The notes under the pieces were generated by a model. It saw nothing but the letters and a program-made list of their open reading frames with translations, ran no database searches and was not told the origin of the DNA. A stretch of DNA of 32,676 bases from Rhodospirillales bacterium. GTDB lineage: Bacteria > Pseudomonadota > Alphaproteobacteria > Rhodospirillales > UBA2165. The DNA is taken from contig DUBF01000012.1 in the NCBI GenBank assembly GCA_012960465.1, positions 1 to 32,676 on the forward strand, given 5' to 3'. Made by a program: the position numbers and the translations under genes. Within the stretch, counting starts at the first letter, position 1. Every line of letters starts with the position of its first letter. Positions 16,569-26,087 of the stretch are shown piece by piece.

Positions 16569-18023
16569 ATGATCGATAATGATAAAAAAATTGTTAATGC
16601 AGAAACCTCGGGCGATAACCGTCCAATTTTTTCTGTTAGTGAAATTTCTCAGGCCCTTAAACGATCTGTAGAAGAAAAGTTCTCTCATGTCCGTGTGCGT
16701 GGAGAAATTTCTAGGTTCACACTGGCCCGTTCTGGCCACATGTATATGACTATGAAGGATGAGAGTTCGGTATTGGACGCTGTTTGCTGGAAAGGTACGT
16801 CAAGCCGCCTTTCAATAAAACCTGAAGATGGTATGGAGGTGGTGGCGACCGGACGTTTGACGACGTATCCCGGTCGTTCTAATTATCAAATTGTGATTGA
16901 GCAACTGGAGATTGCTGGTGAAGGCGCACTTTTAAGGCTTCTCGAAGATCGTCGTAAAAAACTTCTCGGGGAAGGTCTTTTTAATCAGGAGCTTAAAAAG
17001 GAATTGCCTTATTTGCCGGACTGTATCGGAGTTGTGACTTCTCCAACAGGGGCTGTTATTCAAGATATTTTACACCGGCTAGATGATAGGTTTCCCCGAC
17101 ATGTATTGTTATGGCCAGCAAATGTGCAGGGTGACGGAGCTGCTGAACAGATAATAGCGGGAATAGAGGGTTTTAATTGTATAAAGAGGGGAGAAAATGT
17201 GCCTAGACCCGATCTTCTTATTATTGCCCGTGGTGGTGGTAGTCTGGAGGACCTATGGGCATTCAATGAAGAAGCGGTTGTACGTGCTGCTGCTGTTAGC
17301 GATATCCCATTGATTTCGGCCGTTGGCCATGAGACTGATACAACATTGATCGATTTTGTTTCAGATAAACGCGCTCCCACTCCATCCGCAGCGGCTGAAA
17401 TGGCGGTTCCAGTGCGTGCTAATTTGATTGAAACACTCACAACTTCTGGTGCTCGTCTACACCGGGCCATGAATAGATCCTATAGGGATAATAGGCGTGA
17501 TATTGAGAGTGTGTCACGGGGGCTCCCAAATTTGACACGAGTAGCAGAAGAAGCTACCCAACGGCTCGATCACTGTTTTGAGCGATTAATTAACGTAAAA
17601 GACATTCATTTCAAAAACCTTTCGTCTGAGATTTTACGACTATCGGTCGGGCTTGTTAGTCCAACTCAGTATATTGCAGTAAAACAAAATGAATTTGCTA
17701 GTCAAATTCGAGCATGGCGCCACGGCGTTAGCGCGTTTGTTGAAAAAAAATCGCATGAACTTGATCTTGCCTCCGTAAAATTGGAGGGTGTCTCGTTCCA
17801 ACGAGTATTGGATCGTGGATTTGCACTAGTGACAGATTTTCACGAGCAGCCCGTTCTTTCTGCAGCCTCGACGAAGCCTGGAATGAGTATAGGCATAAAA
17901 TTTAGTGATGGTGATGTCAGTGGTACTGTTTCGAGTAAAAGCAGGTTGAGAGAAAAGAAAAATAAACCCATCGGGAAACGAAGCTTAAATAAGGATAATA
18001 AATCACAAGGTTTCCTTCTGTGA
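16569..18023 (+). CDS. xseA: Exodeoxyribonuclease VII large subunit
   Basis: XseA with XseB forms the single-strand-specific exonuclease VII, which trims DNA ends in repair. The 484-residue product shows the N-terminal OB-fold (FSVSEISQALKRSVEEKF to about 110), the catalytic region with GVVTSPTGAVIQDILHRL, LLIIARGGGSLEDLWAFNEE near 216-235, SAVGHETDTTLIDFVSD and the PTPSAAAEMAVP motif near 274-285, then a long coiled-coil and a basic C-terminal tail. The small subunit XseB is not in the window. The TGA overlaps the GTG of the M23 gene by four bases. Confidence 0.96.
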   Translation: MIDNDKKIVNAETSGDNRPIFSVSEISQALKRSVEEKFSHVRVRGEISRFTLARSGHMYMTMKDESSVLDAVCWKGTSSRLSIKPEDGMEVVATGRLTTYPGRSNYQIVIEQLEIAGEGALLRLLEDRRKKLLGEGLFNQELKKELPYLPDCIGVVTSPTGAVIQDILHRLDDRFPRHVLLWPANVQGDGAAEQIIAGIEGFNCIKRGENVPRPDLLIIARGGGSLEDLWAFNEEAVVRAAAVSDIPLISAVGHETDTTLIDFVSDKRAPTPSAAAEMAVPVRANLIETLTTSGARLHRAMNRSYRDNRRDIESVSRGLPNLTRVAEEATQRLDHCFERLINVKDIHFKNLSSEILRLSVGLVSPTQYIAVKQNEFASQIRAWRHGVSAFVEKKSHELDLASVKLEGVSFQRVLDRGFALVTDFHEQPVLSAASTKPGMSIGIKFSDGDVSGTVSSKSRLREKKNKPIGKRSLNKDNKSQGFLL

Positions 18024-18826
18024 TTTGGGCGCGAGCTTCTTTTTTATTGGTTTTATTTATTTATTCAACATCTGTTGCCAGCCAATTAAAGTTGACTGGT
18101 AAAATGATACAAGGTGGATTGGTTATCGGTTGGGCGACGCCAGGAGCAAAAATACATCTTGACGGCAGACCTATAACCCAATCCGATGAAGGTGATTTCT
18201 TAATAGGGTTTCCTCGTGATGCTAAACCTAGTTTTAAATTAGAAATTTTTTCCAAAGGTGGTTTGTCTCATAGTCGGTTACTTTCAATCGGGCAGCGTCA
18301 TTATGATATTCAACGAATTGATGGTTTGTCGAAACGAAAAGTGACACCTAATGCAAAAGATTTAGATCTAATAAGGCGTCAGAGTGAGCTTATTAGTAAA
18401 GCTCGCCTAGAATCTGTAATGGAACCATATTTTACCGCAGGTTTTATTCGTCCTATTGTAGGACGGGTAACTGGTGTTTTTGGATCGCAGCGCATACTGA
18501 ATGGCAAACGAAAGCGTCCTCATTTTGGTCTAGATATTGCGGCACCTGAGGGTTCAGCTATCAAAGCTGCATCTGATGGAGTAGTTGTTTTTGTCCATAA
18601 TGGCATGTTTTTTAATGGTAAAACGGTTATTATTAATCATGGATTGGGTTTACGCTCAACTTATATCCATATGAGTTCAATTACCGTGAAGCCTGGTATG
18701 AAGGTCACAAAGGGACAAATTGTTGGTACAGTCGGCAAGACTGGCCGAGCTACAGGCCCACACCTTCATTGGGGATTGCAATTAAATCAAACGCCACTTG
18801 ATCCTGAACAATTATTAAGGGATTAG
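18020..18826 (+). CDS. M23 family metallopeptidase, secreted
   Basis: The 268-residue protein has a hydrophobic signal peptide (about residues 1-21, ending SVAS) and a C-terminal LytM/M23 domain. Zinc ligands are all visible: His168 and Asp172 in HFGLDIAAPEG, and His250 of HLHWG (248-252); His217 in YIHMSS is the expected catalytic His. It is therefore probably an active peptidoglycan endopeptidase, unlike degenerate EnvC-type activators. No LysM domain is seen. It starts at GTG 18020, overlapping the xseA stop, and its TAG directly abuts the stop of the convergent acyltransferase. Confidence 0.9.
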   Translation: MIWARASFLLVLFIYSTSVASQLKLTGKMIQGGLVIGWATPGAKIHLDGRPITQSDEGDFLIGFPRDAKPSFKLEIFSKGGLSHSRLLSIGQRHYDIQRIDGLSKRKVTPNAKDLDLIRRQSELISKARLESVMEPYFTAGFIRPIVGRVTGVFGSQRILNGKRKRPHFGLDIAAPEGSAIKAASDGVVVFVHNGMFFNGKTVIINHGLGLRSTYIHMSSITVKPGMKVTKGQIVGTVGKTGRATGPHLHWGLQLNQTPLDPEQLLRD

Positions 18827-19720
18827 TTAATGCTCATTTGGCCAGCGATTATGAACCCACAGCCATTGTTCTGGGTGTTGTTTAATCCAGTTATCTAGAT
18901 GATTATTTACCTCTGTCATTAAGTGAAGAATATCGGATTGTTTATCACCGGTATTTGGGTGAATTAAAGGTGGGTGGATGGTGACCCGGAAGTTGGCACC
19001 TTTCAATCTTTCAACTTGTACGGGAATTACCGGACAATTGAAACGTAGCGCCAATTGTGCAAGTGCTGGAGCCGTCATAGCATTACGCCCCATAAATGGA
19101 ACTTCAATACCATCATTCATTTTTTGGTCTACTAACATAGCAAGATGCTGACCTTTGCTAAGTGCACGCAGAATATCTTTTGCACCGTCTGGGCCTTTGG
19201 GAAGATACTGTCCTCCAGTGCTCACACGTCCTCTTTGAACTAAACGATCAAAGAATGGATTATTTGCCCGGCGGTAAATTAAATGTAGTGGCAATCCTCT
19301 TTTTGTAGAAACGAGGGGGACTAATTCCCAATTAGCTAAGTGGCCACTAAAGGCTATACCGGGCTCGTTATCGTCACGTGCTTGATCTAATATTTTTCCT
19401 CCAATCACCTCAACTCGGCTATTTTCTGCATATGGATTAAATTTTGCTAGATGAGGGTGTTCTCCTGCGGTCCGGCCTAGATTATCCCACATCCCATCTA
19501 TAATTTTTTTGATTTCATATGAATTTAATAAAGGAAAAACAATGGCTAGCTCTCGACGGGCATTTCCTGTAACCCTTAATCGGGGGCCAATTTGGCGCCC
19601 CATCCAACCGCCTAGGGCCGAGGCCCAATCTAGTGGAAGTATAGTAAAAAAAGCATTTAAAATCCACGCTATGACAGCCTGGCTAGGGTGCAAAATAAAT
19701 TTGCGAAACCATGTTTTCAT
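18827..19720 (-). CDS. Lipid A late acyltransferase (LpxL/HtrB family)
   Basis: The 297-residue membrane-bound enzyme transfers a secondary acyl chain to the Kdo-lipid A precursor. The HX4E catalytic motif is present as GHLANWE with His127 and Glu132. An N-terminal hydrophobic anchor (about 10-30), LIYRRANNPFFDRLV, MLVDQKMNDGIEVPFMG and the C-terminal EQWLWVHNRWP also match the family. LpxL versus LpxM type is not decided. It is the last gene of the msbA-DUF374-waaA-lpxK run, 30 bp after lpxK, and its stop touches that of the M23 gene. Confidence 0.92.
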   Translation of the reverse strand: MKTWFRKFILHPSQAVIAWILNAFFTILPLDWASALGGWMGRQIGPRLRVTGNARRELAIVFPLLNSYEIKKIIDGMWDNLGRTAGEHPHLAKFNPYAENSRVEVIGGKILDQARDDNEPGIAFSGHLANWELVPLVSTKRGLPLHLIYRRANNPFFDRLVQRGRVSTGGQYLPKGPDGAKDILRALSKGQHLAMLVDQKMNDGIEVPFMGRNAMTAPALAQLALRFNCPVIPVQVERLKGANFRVTIHPPLIHPNTGDKQSDILHLMTEVNNHLDNWIKQHPEQWLWVHNRWPNEH

Positions 19721-19750
19721 ATAATTTTATCTCGTCGTATTTTAAAGTAT

Positions 19751-20746
19751 TTAGATGAATGGTTTTAAGATGCTATCTAGCGCACTTCTATCTGTCCAGT
19801 CGAGTGTTACAGGTAAGACTGCAATTTCCTTTTGTTGTGAGGTGGTTAAACGGACGTAATCTTTTGAAGTTGTAATTAATTGTGCATTTTCTATTTGGGC
19901 TATTTCGAGTAATCGGGATATTTCGTTTGTTGTATACTGATGATGATCAGCAAAATCTCTTTTCCCGATTATATTACAGCCCATTTTAATTAAGGTATTA
20001 TAAAATTTCTCCGGGCGCCCAATACCCGTAAAAGCAAATAATTTCTTATTGCGTAGCAACCCAGAATTGACATCGGGTTTAAGTTGAGCTGTAAAAATTT
20101 TAATAGGATTTCGTGATGGATAGTTGATAATATTTGATAAGGTGGCTTTGAGATTTAATCGATCTTCACCGATGATAACAACAGCATTTGCTCTGGAAAG
20201 TCCAGCAGTTATACCTTCTCTTAACGGCCCTGCTGGGATTAGGCGTCCGTTGCCAAAACCTACTTCCCCATCAATAACGACGATAGACAGATCTTTTTTT
20301 ACTGATAGATTTTGAAACCCATCATCCATCACGATAATTTCTGCTCCCATTTTGTGGGCTAATCTAATGCCGGCTTCTCGGTTTGCACTTATCCAGGTTG
20401 GCGCGAGCTTGGATAATAATAAAGGTTCGTCGCCAACCTCATTTGCTGTATGAGATTTTGAATCTACCAAGAGTGGTCCGTGAAGAGATCCTCGATAGCC
20501 TCGGCTTATGAAGTGAACAGATTTGTTATTAAATTTTAGAGCGTTGCAAATAGAAAGAGCCGCCGGTGTTTTTCCATGACCACCTGTTACTAAATTTCCA
20601 ATGCATATAACGGGGATTGGCGCTTGCCATGGTTTGGCGCGATCTTGGATTATTGCACGTGTTAATCCGTAGATCCAACTCATCGGTGCTAATACGAATG
20701 ACAATGCCAAATTTTTTTGGTTGTACCAAAATTTAGGTGTCCGCAT
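19751..20746 (-). CDS. lpxK: Tetraacyldisaccharide 4'-kinase
   Basis: LpxK phosphorylates the 4' position of the lipid A disaccharide at the inner membrane. The 331-residue product has an N-terminal membrane-associated helix and the unusual Walker A loop GNLVTGGHGKTP at 50-61. Further blocks are SRGYRG near 89, DEPLLLSKLAP, EIIVMDDGFQN near 134-144 (Walker B-like) and AFTGIGRPEKFYNTL. Length is normal. Its first 14 bases overlap the end of waaA, a sign of coupled expression. Confidence 0.95.
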   Translation of the reverse strand: MRTPKFWYNQKNLALSFVLAPMSWIYGLTRAIIQDRAKPWQAPIPVICIGNLVTGGHGKTPAALSICNALKFNNKSVHFISRGYRGSLHGPLLVDSKSHTANEVGDEPLLLSKLAPTWISANREAGIRLAHKMGAEIIVMDDGFQNLSVKKDLSIVVIDGEVGFGNGRLIPAGPLREGITAGLSRANAVVIIGEDRLNLKATLSNIINYPSRNPIKIFTAQLKPDVNSGLLRNKKLFAFTGIGRPEKFYNTLIKMGCNIIGKRDFADHHQYTTNEISRLLEIAQIENAQLITTSKDYVRLTTSQQKEIAVLPVTLDWTDRSALDSILKPFI

Positions 20747-22010
20747 GGGTTGTCACCAAAACTTTATTAATTTCCTCAGCCACTGAATTTACTACTTCAG
20801 ATTGGGAATTCACAAAATCGTGACCGATGCGAATCATATTGTCTCGCTTTTTATGGTCTGATAATAAATTAGAAATTGCCTCTGTAAGTTCTTCAGCGGT
20901 GTTAACTTGAACGGAACAACCAAGTTTAATCATTTGCTCGGACATCCATTGGAAATTTGTCATATGCGGACCATGGAGGACTGCGCAGTTTAGGTTTAAT
21001 GCTTCTAGAGGATTCTGGCCACCAAGTGGAACTAAAGATTTACCCATAAAAACGATTTCAGTTAGTCTATAAAATAAGCCAAGTTCTCCTATGGTATCAG
21101 CGATATAAATATTAGTTGCGTTGGTTATTAAGTCGCCTTTAGAACGCAATATGTTGTTAGCCGTTATTGGCTCAATCGCGCAGAGTATTTCTGGTCCCCT
21201 CGTCGAGTGCCGCGGGATTATAATGGTTAGAAGATCTGGGTATCTTGATTTCAAATTGTTATGGGTCGTTGCAATGATTTTTTCTTCGCCGGCATGGGTG
21301 CTAGCTGCTAAACAAACAGGACGGTTTCCGATATCCGATCGGAGTGAATCAAGGGCCTCTGTGTTGGCAGGTAAAGGGGGCACGGCGAATTTTAAATTAC
21401 CAAGGTTTTTTGAATTAGGTGCTCCTAGTTGATTTAGTCGGTCGACATCATTATCTGACTGCCCGAGACACAGCGTAAAGCATTGCAACAAGGTTTTAAT
21501 CAAGCCCGGTGCACGTTGCCAACCCGTAAAGGATTTATTTGAAATACGTCCGTTTACTAATACCATAGGTATATTGCGCTTTCGCGTTTCTGTAATAATA
21601 TTTGGCCAGAACTCACTTTCTGCCCAAAGAGCAATATCTGGTTTCCAATGGTCTATAAAACGTCGAACGTATGGTGGTCGGTCGATTGGAATATATTGAT
21701 GAAAAGCTCTTTGTGGTAGGCGACTTTCCATTAGTTGGGCTGATGATACTGTTCCCGTTGTCATCATTAAGTGGCAATTAGCATGTTCTTTTAATAATTT
21801 ATCGATTAATTGTAGCATAGAAATTGCTTCACCAACGCTTGCTGCATGAAGCCAAATCAGTGTTCCAGAAGGGCGGCTAGATGTAGATATGCCGAAACGC
21901 TCATTAATCCGCTCATTATCTTCTTTACCATTGCCTTTACGCCAATTGAGATAAAATAAAATAAATGGTACTCCCAAAATGGTTGCTATCCGATAGATTT
22001 TAAGAATCAT
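20733..22010 (-). CDS. waaA: 3-deoxy-D-manno-octulosonic acid (Kdo) transferase
   Basis: WaaA (KdtA) adds Kdo to lipid IVA using CMP-Kdo. The 425-residue GT30 protein has an N-terminal membrane helix, then LIWLHAASVGEA with the conserved Glu61, WAESEFWPNII near 127-137, LVNGRISNKS, the nucleotide-site FMGKSLVPLGGQNPLEA near 334-350 and a C-terminal Rossmann fold. How many Kdo residues are added cannot be told. It overlaps lpxK by 14 bp and the upstream DUF374 gene by four. Confidence 0.95.
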   Translation of the reverse strand: MILKIYRIATILGVPFILFYLNWRKGNGKEDNERINERFGISTSSRPSGTLIWLHAASVGEAISMLQLIDKLLKEHANCHLMMTTGTVSSAQLMESRLPQRAFHQYIPIDRPPYVRRFIDHWKPDIALWAESEFWPNIITETRKRNIPMVLVNGRISNKSFTGWQRAPGLIKTLLQCFTLCLGQSDNDVDRLNQLGAPNSKNLGNLKFAVPPLPANTEALDSLRSDIGNRPVCLAASTHAGEEKIIATTHNNLKSRYPDLLTIIIPRHSTRGPEILCAIEPITANNILRSKGDLITNATNIYIADTIGELGLFYRLTEIVFMGKSLVPLGGQNPLEALNLNCAVLHGPHMTNFQWMSEQMIKLGCSVQVNTAEELTEAISNLLSDHKKRDNMIRIGHDFVNSQSEVVNSVAEEINKVLVTTHADT

Positions 22011-22726
22011 CGGATAGTTTCTCCACTTTCAGGCTCTGGGGTTTGTTGTCCTACTAATTTATCTGCAGATTTAGTGAGTTGAGTAAGTTGCTCTTCTAGT
22101 TTTTGGCGCGCAGCCTCTATTTCCATTTTGTCTGCTTTTTTTGAAATTTCAATTGGTTCGCCCCATATAAAAACACCCTTTGCGAAGGGTAACGGTAAAA
22201 CAAAACGATCCCAGCTTTGAAATATTTTCCATTTTGATGAACTATAACTTATTGGTAATATTGGGGTCCCGGATAATTTGGCGAGTGCAATTGCTCCATA
22301 ACCGGCACGCATACGCGGACCTCTTGGGCCGTCCGGCGTAATGCCTACATAATTGCCTTTACCTAGGGCGCTCACCATCGAACGCATTGCTAAAGCGCCT
22401 TTATTTTTCCCTGAGTTTTCTAGAACCTTAAAGCCAAGGCGTTTAATCGTTTTGGCAATTAGTTGCCCATCGGGATGGGTAGAAATTAGCATATAAAAAG
22501 ACGAATTATATGGCCAGGCAAAGGACATCATTAGCAAACGGCCATGCCAGAAACATGTGATAAATGTTTTTCCTTCATTGATTAATTTTTCTGGGATGAC
22601 TTGGTTTTCAACCCTCCACTGCCCACTTGCATGGATGAAGCGAATGTATAGGCTTCCCAATAAACAAGTGAAGTTTCTTAATGCGCTATTTCGTGAAATT
22701 GTTTTTATAAATCTTGGTGTTGCCAT
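22007..22726 (-). CDS. DUF374 lysophospholipid acyltransferase family protein
   Basis: The 239-residue protein belongs to the DUF374 branch of the PlsC-like acyltransferases often encoded beside waaA in alphaproteobacteria. It shows FWHGRLLMM near 59-67, STHPDGQLIA, and TPDGPRGPRM near 129-138, the family's acceptor-site block, followed by PILPISY. A role in outer-membrane lipid or lipid A modification is inferred from the genes around it. The stop overlaps the waaA ATG by four bases, and msbA ends nine bases upstream. Confidence 0.88.
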   Translation of the reverse strand: MATPRFIKTISRNSALRNFTCLLGSLYIRFIHASGQWRVENQVIPEKLINEGKTFITCFWHGRLLMMSFAWPYNSSFYMLISTHPDGQLIAKTIKRLGFKVLENSGKNKGALAMRSMVSALGKGNYVGITPDGPRGPRMRAGYGAIALAKLSGTPILPISYSSSKWKIFQSWDRFVLPLPFAKGVFIWGEPIEISKKADKMEIEAARQKLEEQLTQLTKSADKLVGQQTPEPESGETIR

Positions 22727-22735
22727 AATTATGTA

Positions 22736-24547
22736 TTAACCATCTACAATTAGTTGTTTATCGTTCTTTGTTGTGATTAAGGAGGATTCATCACGGAACT
22801 GCATTTGATAAAGTCGCGCATAAATACCATTTTGCGCAATTAATTCAGCATGGGAACCAGATTCCTTGATAGTTCCTTTATCAATTACATGGATTAAATC
22901 GGCATCCATGACGGTTGAAAGACGATGGGCAATCACCAGTGTTGTTCGGCCTTGCATTAATTTAGCTAGAGCGGCCTGGACATTGCGTTCAGATTCGGTG
23001 TCTAAAGCAGATGTTGCTTCATCTAGAAGAAGAATAGGAGCATTCTTGAGCATTGCGCGTGCGATTGCTATGCGTTGTCTTTGGCCGCCAGAAACTTTGG
23101 TACCACGTTCACCAACATAAGTATTATAACCATCAGGCATGCTCATTATAAATTCATGAGCTGAGGCATTTTTAGCGGCATTGATTATTTCATCTTCGGA
23201 GGCATCCTGACGCCCATAAGAGATATTGGAACGGATGGTATCATCAAAAAGTGTTATATCTTGGCTCACAAGTGCAATGGCGCCGCGCAAACTTTTTAGC
23301 GTCACATCTCGGATATCAATGCCATCAATGCTGATTTTACCACTATCGATATCATAAAACCGCGGTATTAAATTGAGAACTGTCGATTTTCCTGCACCCG
23401 ACATACCAACTAGTGCGACCGTTTTTCCGGCGGGCACATCAAAGTCAACGTTTAAAAGGGCAGTTTTTTTTGTGATATAGGAAAAATGAATATTCTCAAG
23501 TTTGATCTGACCGCCCGTAACTGTAAGCGCTTGGGCATCCGGTTTCTCAATGATTGTGGGCTGACGATCCAGAAGTTTAAATAAGCGGTCTGCTCCGGCT
23601 AGACCTTCTTGCAGACTTGCATTCAAATTAGCCAGCCGTTTCATTGGTTCGTAAGCTAGCAGTAATGCAGTGATAAAGGAGAAAAATGTACCGGCATCCA
23701 TATTGTCATGAATGACTTGATAGCCGCCATAGGCAATAACCATTGTAATTGCTATGCCACCCAGACTTTCCATGATTGGGCTGGCTAGTGCGCGGACGCG
23801 CGCTGATTTAAAGACCAAAATAAAAATTCGTTCAGCAATTTCACGCACCCGATCCTTTTCGTACTCTTCCATGCTGTAGGATTTAACAACGCGCGCACCT
23901 TGAAAAGTTTGTTCAAGAAGGGTCGTAAATTGCCCCATTTCTTCTTGTGTATTTATAGTGACTTTACGGATACGTTTGCCTAGACGGACAATGGGGATAA
24001 CGGCAATAGGAAAAACTATAAATGCCAAGGCGGCTAAGCCCCAGTTTTGCCAAAACATAACACCAACCAAGCCTATGAGTGACAAGAAATCTTTACCAAA
24101 TGCCGTTAGAGCATTAGAGACTGCAACACGCATCATATTAATATCTATAGTGAAACGTGAAATTAAATTACCTGTGGGTAGGTTATGGAAGAAATTGAGT
24201 TCCATTTGGGTGAGGTGTGCATATAGGCGATGCTGAGTATCGGTGATGATGCGTTGGCCCACGTAGCTCATCAAAACCGATTGGCCGTAATTGGCTATAC
24301 CTTTGATAGTGAAGGTAACAAAGACTGCGCAAGAGATTATCCAAAGTAATTCTTCGTTTTTTTCAACAAAAACGTCATTTATAATCGGCTTCATTAGCCA
24401 AGCACTGGTTGCTGTTGCGGCGGCAACTAACGCCATGCATATGAGCGCAAATCCGATCCAGTTAATATACGGACGTATGCTTTCCCGAATTAGCCGCGAC
24501 ATCAGGGCATAAGTGGTATTACTTTGGATTTGCGGCTTAATACTCAA
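22736..24547 (-). CDS. msbA: Lipid A export ABC transporter, MsbA-like
   Basis: The 603-residue half-transporter has six N-terminal membrane helices (about 28-300) and an ATPase domain: Walker A GMSGAGKST at 381-389, Q-loop in LVSQDITLF, signature VSGGQRQR at 485-492, Walker B ILLLDEATSALD at 505-516, and the switch His in IAHRLST. MsbA flips lipid A to the outer leaflet; the lipid A genes directly downstream support this over a drug-export role. It begins with TTG at 24545-24547, ten bases after AAGGA, with no better ATG nearby. Confidence 0.92.
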   Translation of the reverse strand: MSIKPQIQSNTTYALMSRLIRESIRPYINWIGFALICMALVAAATATSAWLMKPIINDVFVEKNEELLWIISCAVFVTFTIKGIANYGQSVLMSYVGQRIITDTQHRLYAHLTQMELNFFHNLPTGNLISRFTIDINMMRVAVSNALTAFGKDFLSLIGLVGVMFWQNWGLAALAFIVFPIAVIPIVRLGKRIRKVTINTQEEMGQFTTLLEQTFQGARVVKSYSMEEYEKDRVREIAERIFILVFKSARVRALASPIMESLGGIAITMVIAYGGYQVIHDNMDAGTFFSFITALLLAYEPMKRLANLNASLQEGLAGADRLFKLLDRQPTIIEKPDAQALTVTGGQIKLENIHFSYITKKTALLNVDFDVPAGKTVALVGMSGAGKSTVLNLIPRFYDIDSGKISIDGIDIRDVTLKSLRGAIALVSQDITLFDDTIRSNISYGRQDASEDEIINAAKNASAHEFIMSMPDGYNTYVGERGTKVSGGQRQRIAIARAMLKNAPILLLDEATSALDTESERNVQAALAKLMQGRTTLVIAHRLSTVMDADLIHVIDKGTIKESGSHAELIAQNGIYARLYQMQFRDESSLITTKNDKQLIVDG

Positions 24548-24717
24548 GGTATTGATTTCCTTGTGTTTATGAGACGTTCAGCCTTGAAATTATGAACCAA
24601 CACAGTTCTTTCCGGAACATAACACGACATTTGATAGAAAGTCACTTAACACCCAATAAATAAATATATTAAGTATTACTTATTCATCTTCTTAATTTTT
24701 TATCGTTTCAAAAAGTA

Positions 24718-26061
24718 TTATTTTCCAGCTAAAGTCATACCATCAATTCTTAACGTTGGAGCATCTACTCCGTAGCGATATTCTAGATCGTTTGCCGTGG
24801 TTAAATTAAGGAACATATCATTTAGATTTCCAGCAACGGTGACTTCGCTTACGGGGTAGGTAATCTCTCCGTTTTCAATCCAGTAACCTGATGCTCCTCG
24901 GCTATAATCGCCGGTCAGGTTATTAATTCCCATCCCAATTAACTCTGTTATATACAGCCCACTTTTAATGTCACTTATGAGCTCGTTAGGTGAAATATTG
25001 CTGGGTTCAAGGTAAATATTCGTTGCCGATGGTGAGGGTGGTGAGCCGGTTCCTCGTGAAGCGTGACCTGTTGTCTCAAGACCCAATTGTCGAGCAGAGC
25101 GAAGATCTAACAACCAAGTTGTTAGTCGGCCGTTGTCGATAATTTTGCGTTTTTTATTCATAACGCCTTCTGCGTCAAAAGGTTTTGATCGTAGGCCCCG
25201 TATTCGGTGGGGGTCATCAAAAATCGAAATATTATCTGCATAAATTTTCTTACCCATTTTTTCTTTCAGAAAGCTGGTGTCTCTTGCAATTGCAGAGCCG
25301 TTTATGGCACTTAATAAATGCCCTACAATACCACGTGATACACGGGGATCATATACTACGGGAACCTGAGCAGTTTGAGCCTTTTTGGGGTTTATTCGCT
25401 TGACGGCTTTATTACCGGCGTTGCGACCGATTTCTTCGGGAGAAATCATATCGTTTGCGTAAACTGCACCGGTATAATCATAATCCCGCTCCATTTCTAC
25501 CCCTTTACCAGCCAAAACAGAGGCGCTGAGCGAATAGTGGGAGCCGGAATAAACTTGAGAAAAACCGTTGGTGGCGGCAACAGAAACCGTGGCCTTTCCC
25601 CATCCAGCTTCCGCGCCTTCGGAATTGGTAATTCCAGGGATGGCTCGTGCTGCGTCTTCGGCTCGGTTTGCCCAATCGACAAGAGTTTCTGTGGTTGGCT
25701 CACTGGGGTCGTAACTATCAACATCTATAATTTTCGTGACTAATTGGTCTTTATTTGCAAGACCACAATATGGATCTTCAGGGACCACTTTTGCCATGTA
25801 AATCACACGATCAATTAATTCTTTTAAGGCCTCTGAGCTGCTGTCGGATGAGGAGACGATTGCTTGGCGTTTGCCGAAAAATACACGAAGTCCAATGTCT
25901 GAGCTTTCGGAGCGCTCTAATTTCTCAGGATTACCAAGTCGTTGAGCGACCGTTAAAGATTGGCTTTCAATATGAACGGCATCCGCTGCATCCGCGCCTT
26001 TTGCGAGTGCTTTTGCAAGTAAGTCTCCGAGAAGATTTAGCATAGCTTTATTATTGGTCAT
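24718..26061 (-). CDS. pmbA: TldE/PmbA family metalloprotease partner
   Basis: TldE (PmbA) pairs with TldD to form a zinc protease that degrades unfolded peptides and matures some modified peptides; the zinc motif resides in TldD, and TldE is the noncatalytic partner. The 447-residue product matches PmbA: an N-terminal ADAADAVHIES strand, the SDIGLRVFFGKRQAIVSSSD block near 49-68, VPVVYDPRVSRGIVGHLL, and SRGTGSPPSPSATNIYLEPS near 333-352. No HExxxH zinc motif is present, as expected. tldD is not in the window. It lies 26 bp past ubiD and probably shares a transcript with it; msbA follows after 170 bp. Confidence 0.92.
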   Translation of the reverse strand: MTNNKAMLNLLGDLLAKALAKGADAADAVHIESQSLTVAQRLGNPEKLERSESSDIGLRVFFGKRQAIVSSSDSSSEALKELIDRVIYMAKVVPEDPYCGLANKDQLVTKIIDVDSYDPSEPTTETLVDWANRAEDAARAIPGITNSEGAEAGWGKATVSVAATNGFSQVYSGSHYSLSASVLAGKGVEMERDYDYTGAVYANDMISPEEIGRNAGNKAVKRINPKKAQTAQVPVVYDPRVSRGIVGHLLSAINGSAIARDTSFLKEKMGKKIYADNISIFDDPHRIRGLRSKPFDAEGVMNKKRKIIDNGRLTTWLLDLRSARQLGLETTGHASRGTGSPPSPSATNIYLEPSNISPNELISDIKSGLYITELIGMGINNLTGDYSRGASGYWIENGEITYPVSEVTVAGNLNDMFLNLTTANDLEYRYGVDAPTLRIDGMTLAGK

Positions 26062-26087
26062 ATGGCATTTTCCTAATAAATTTTATG

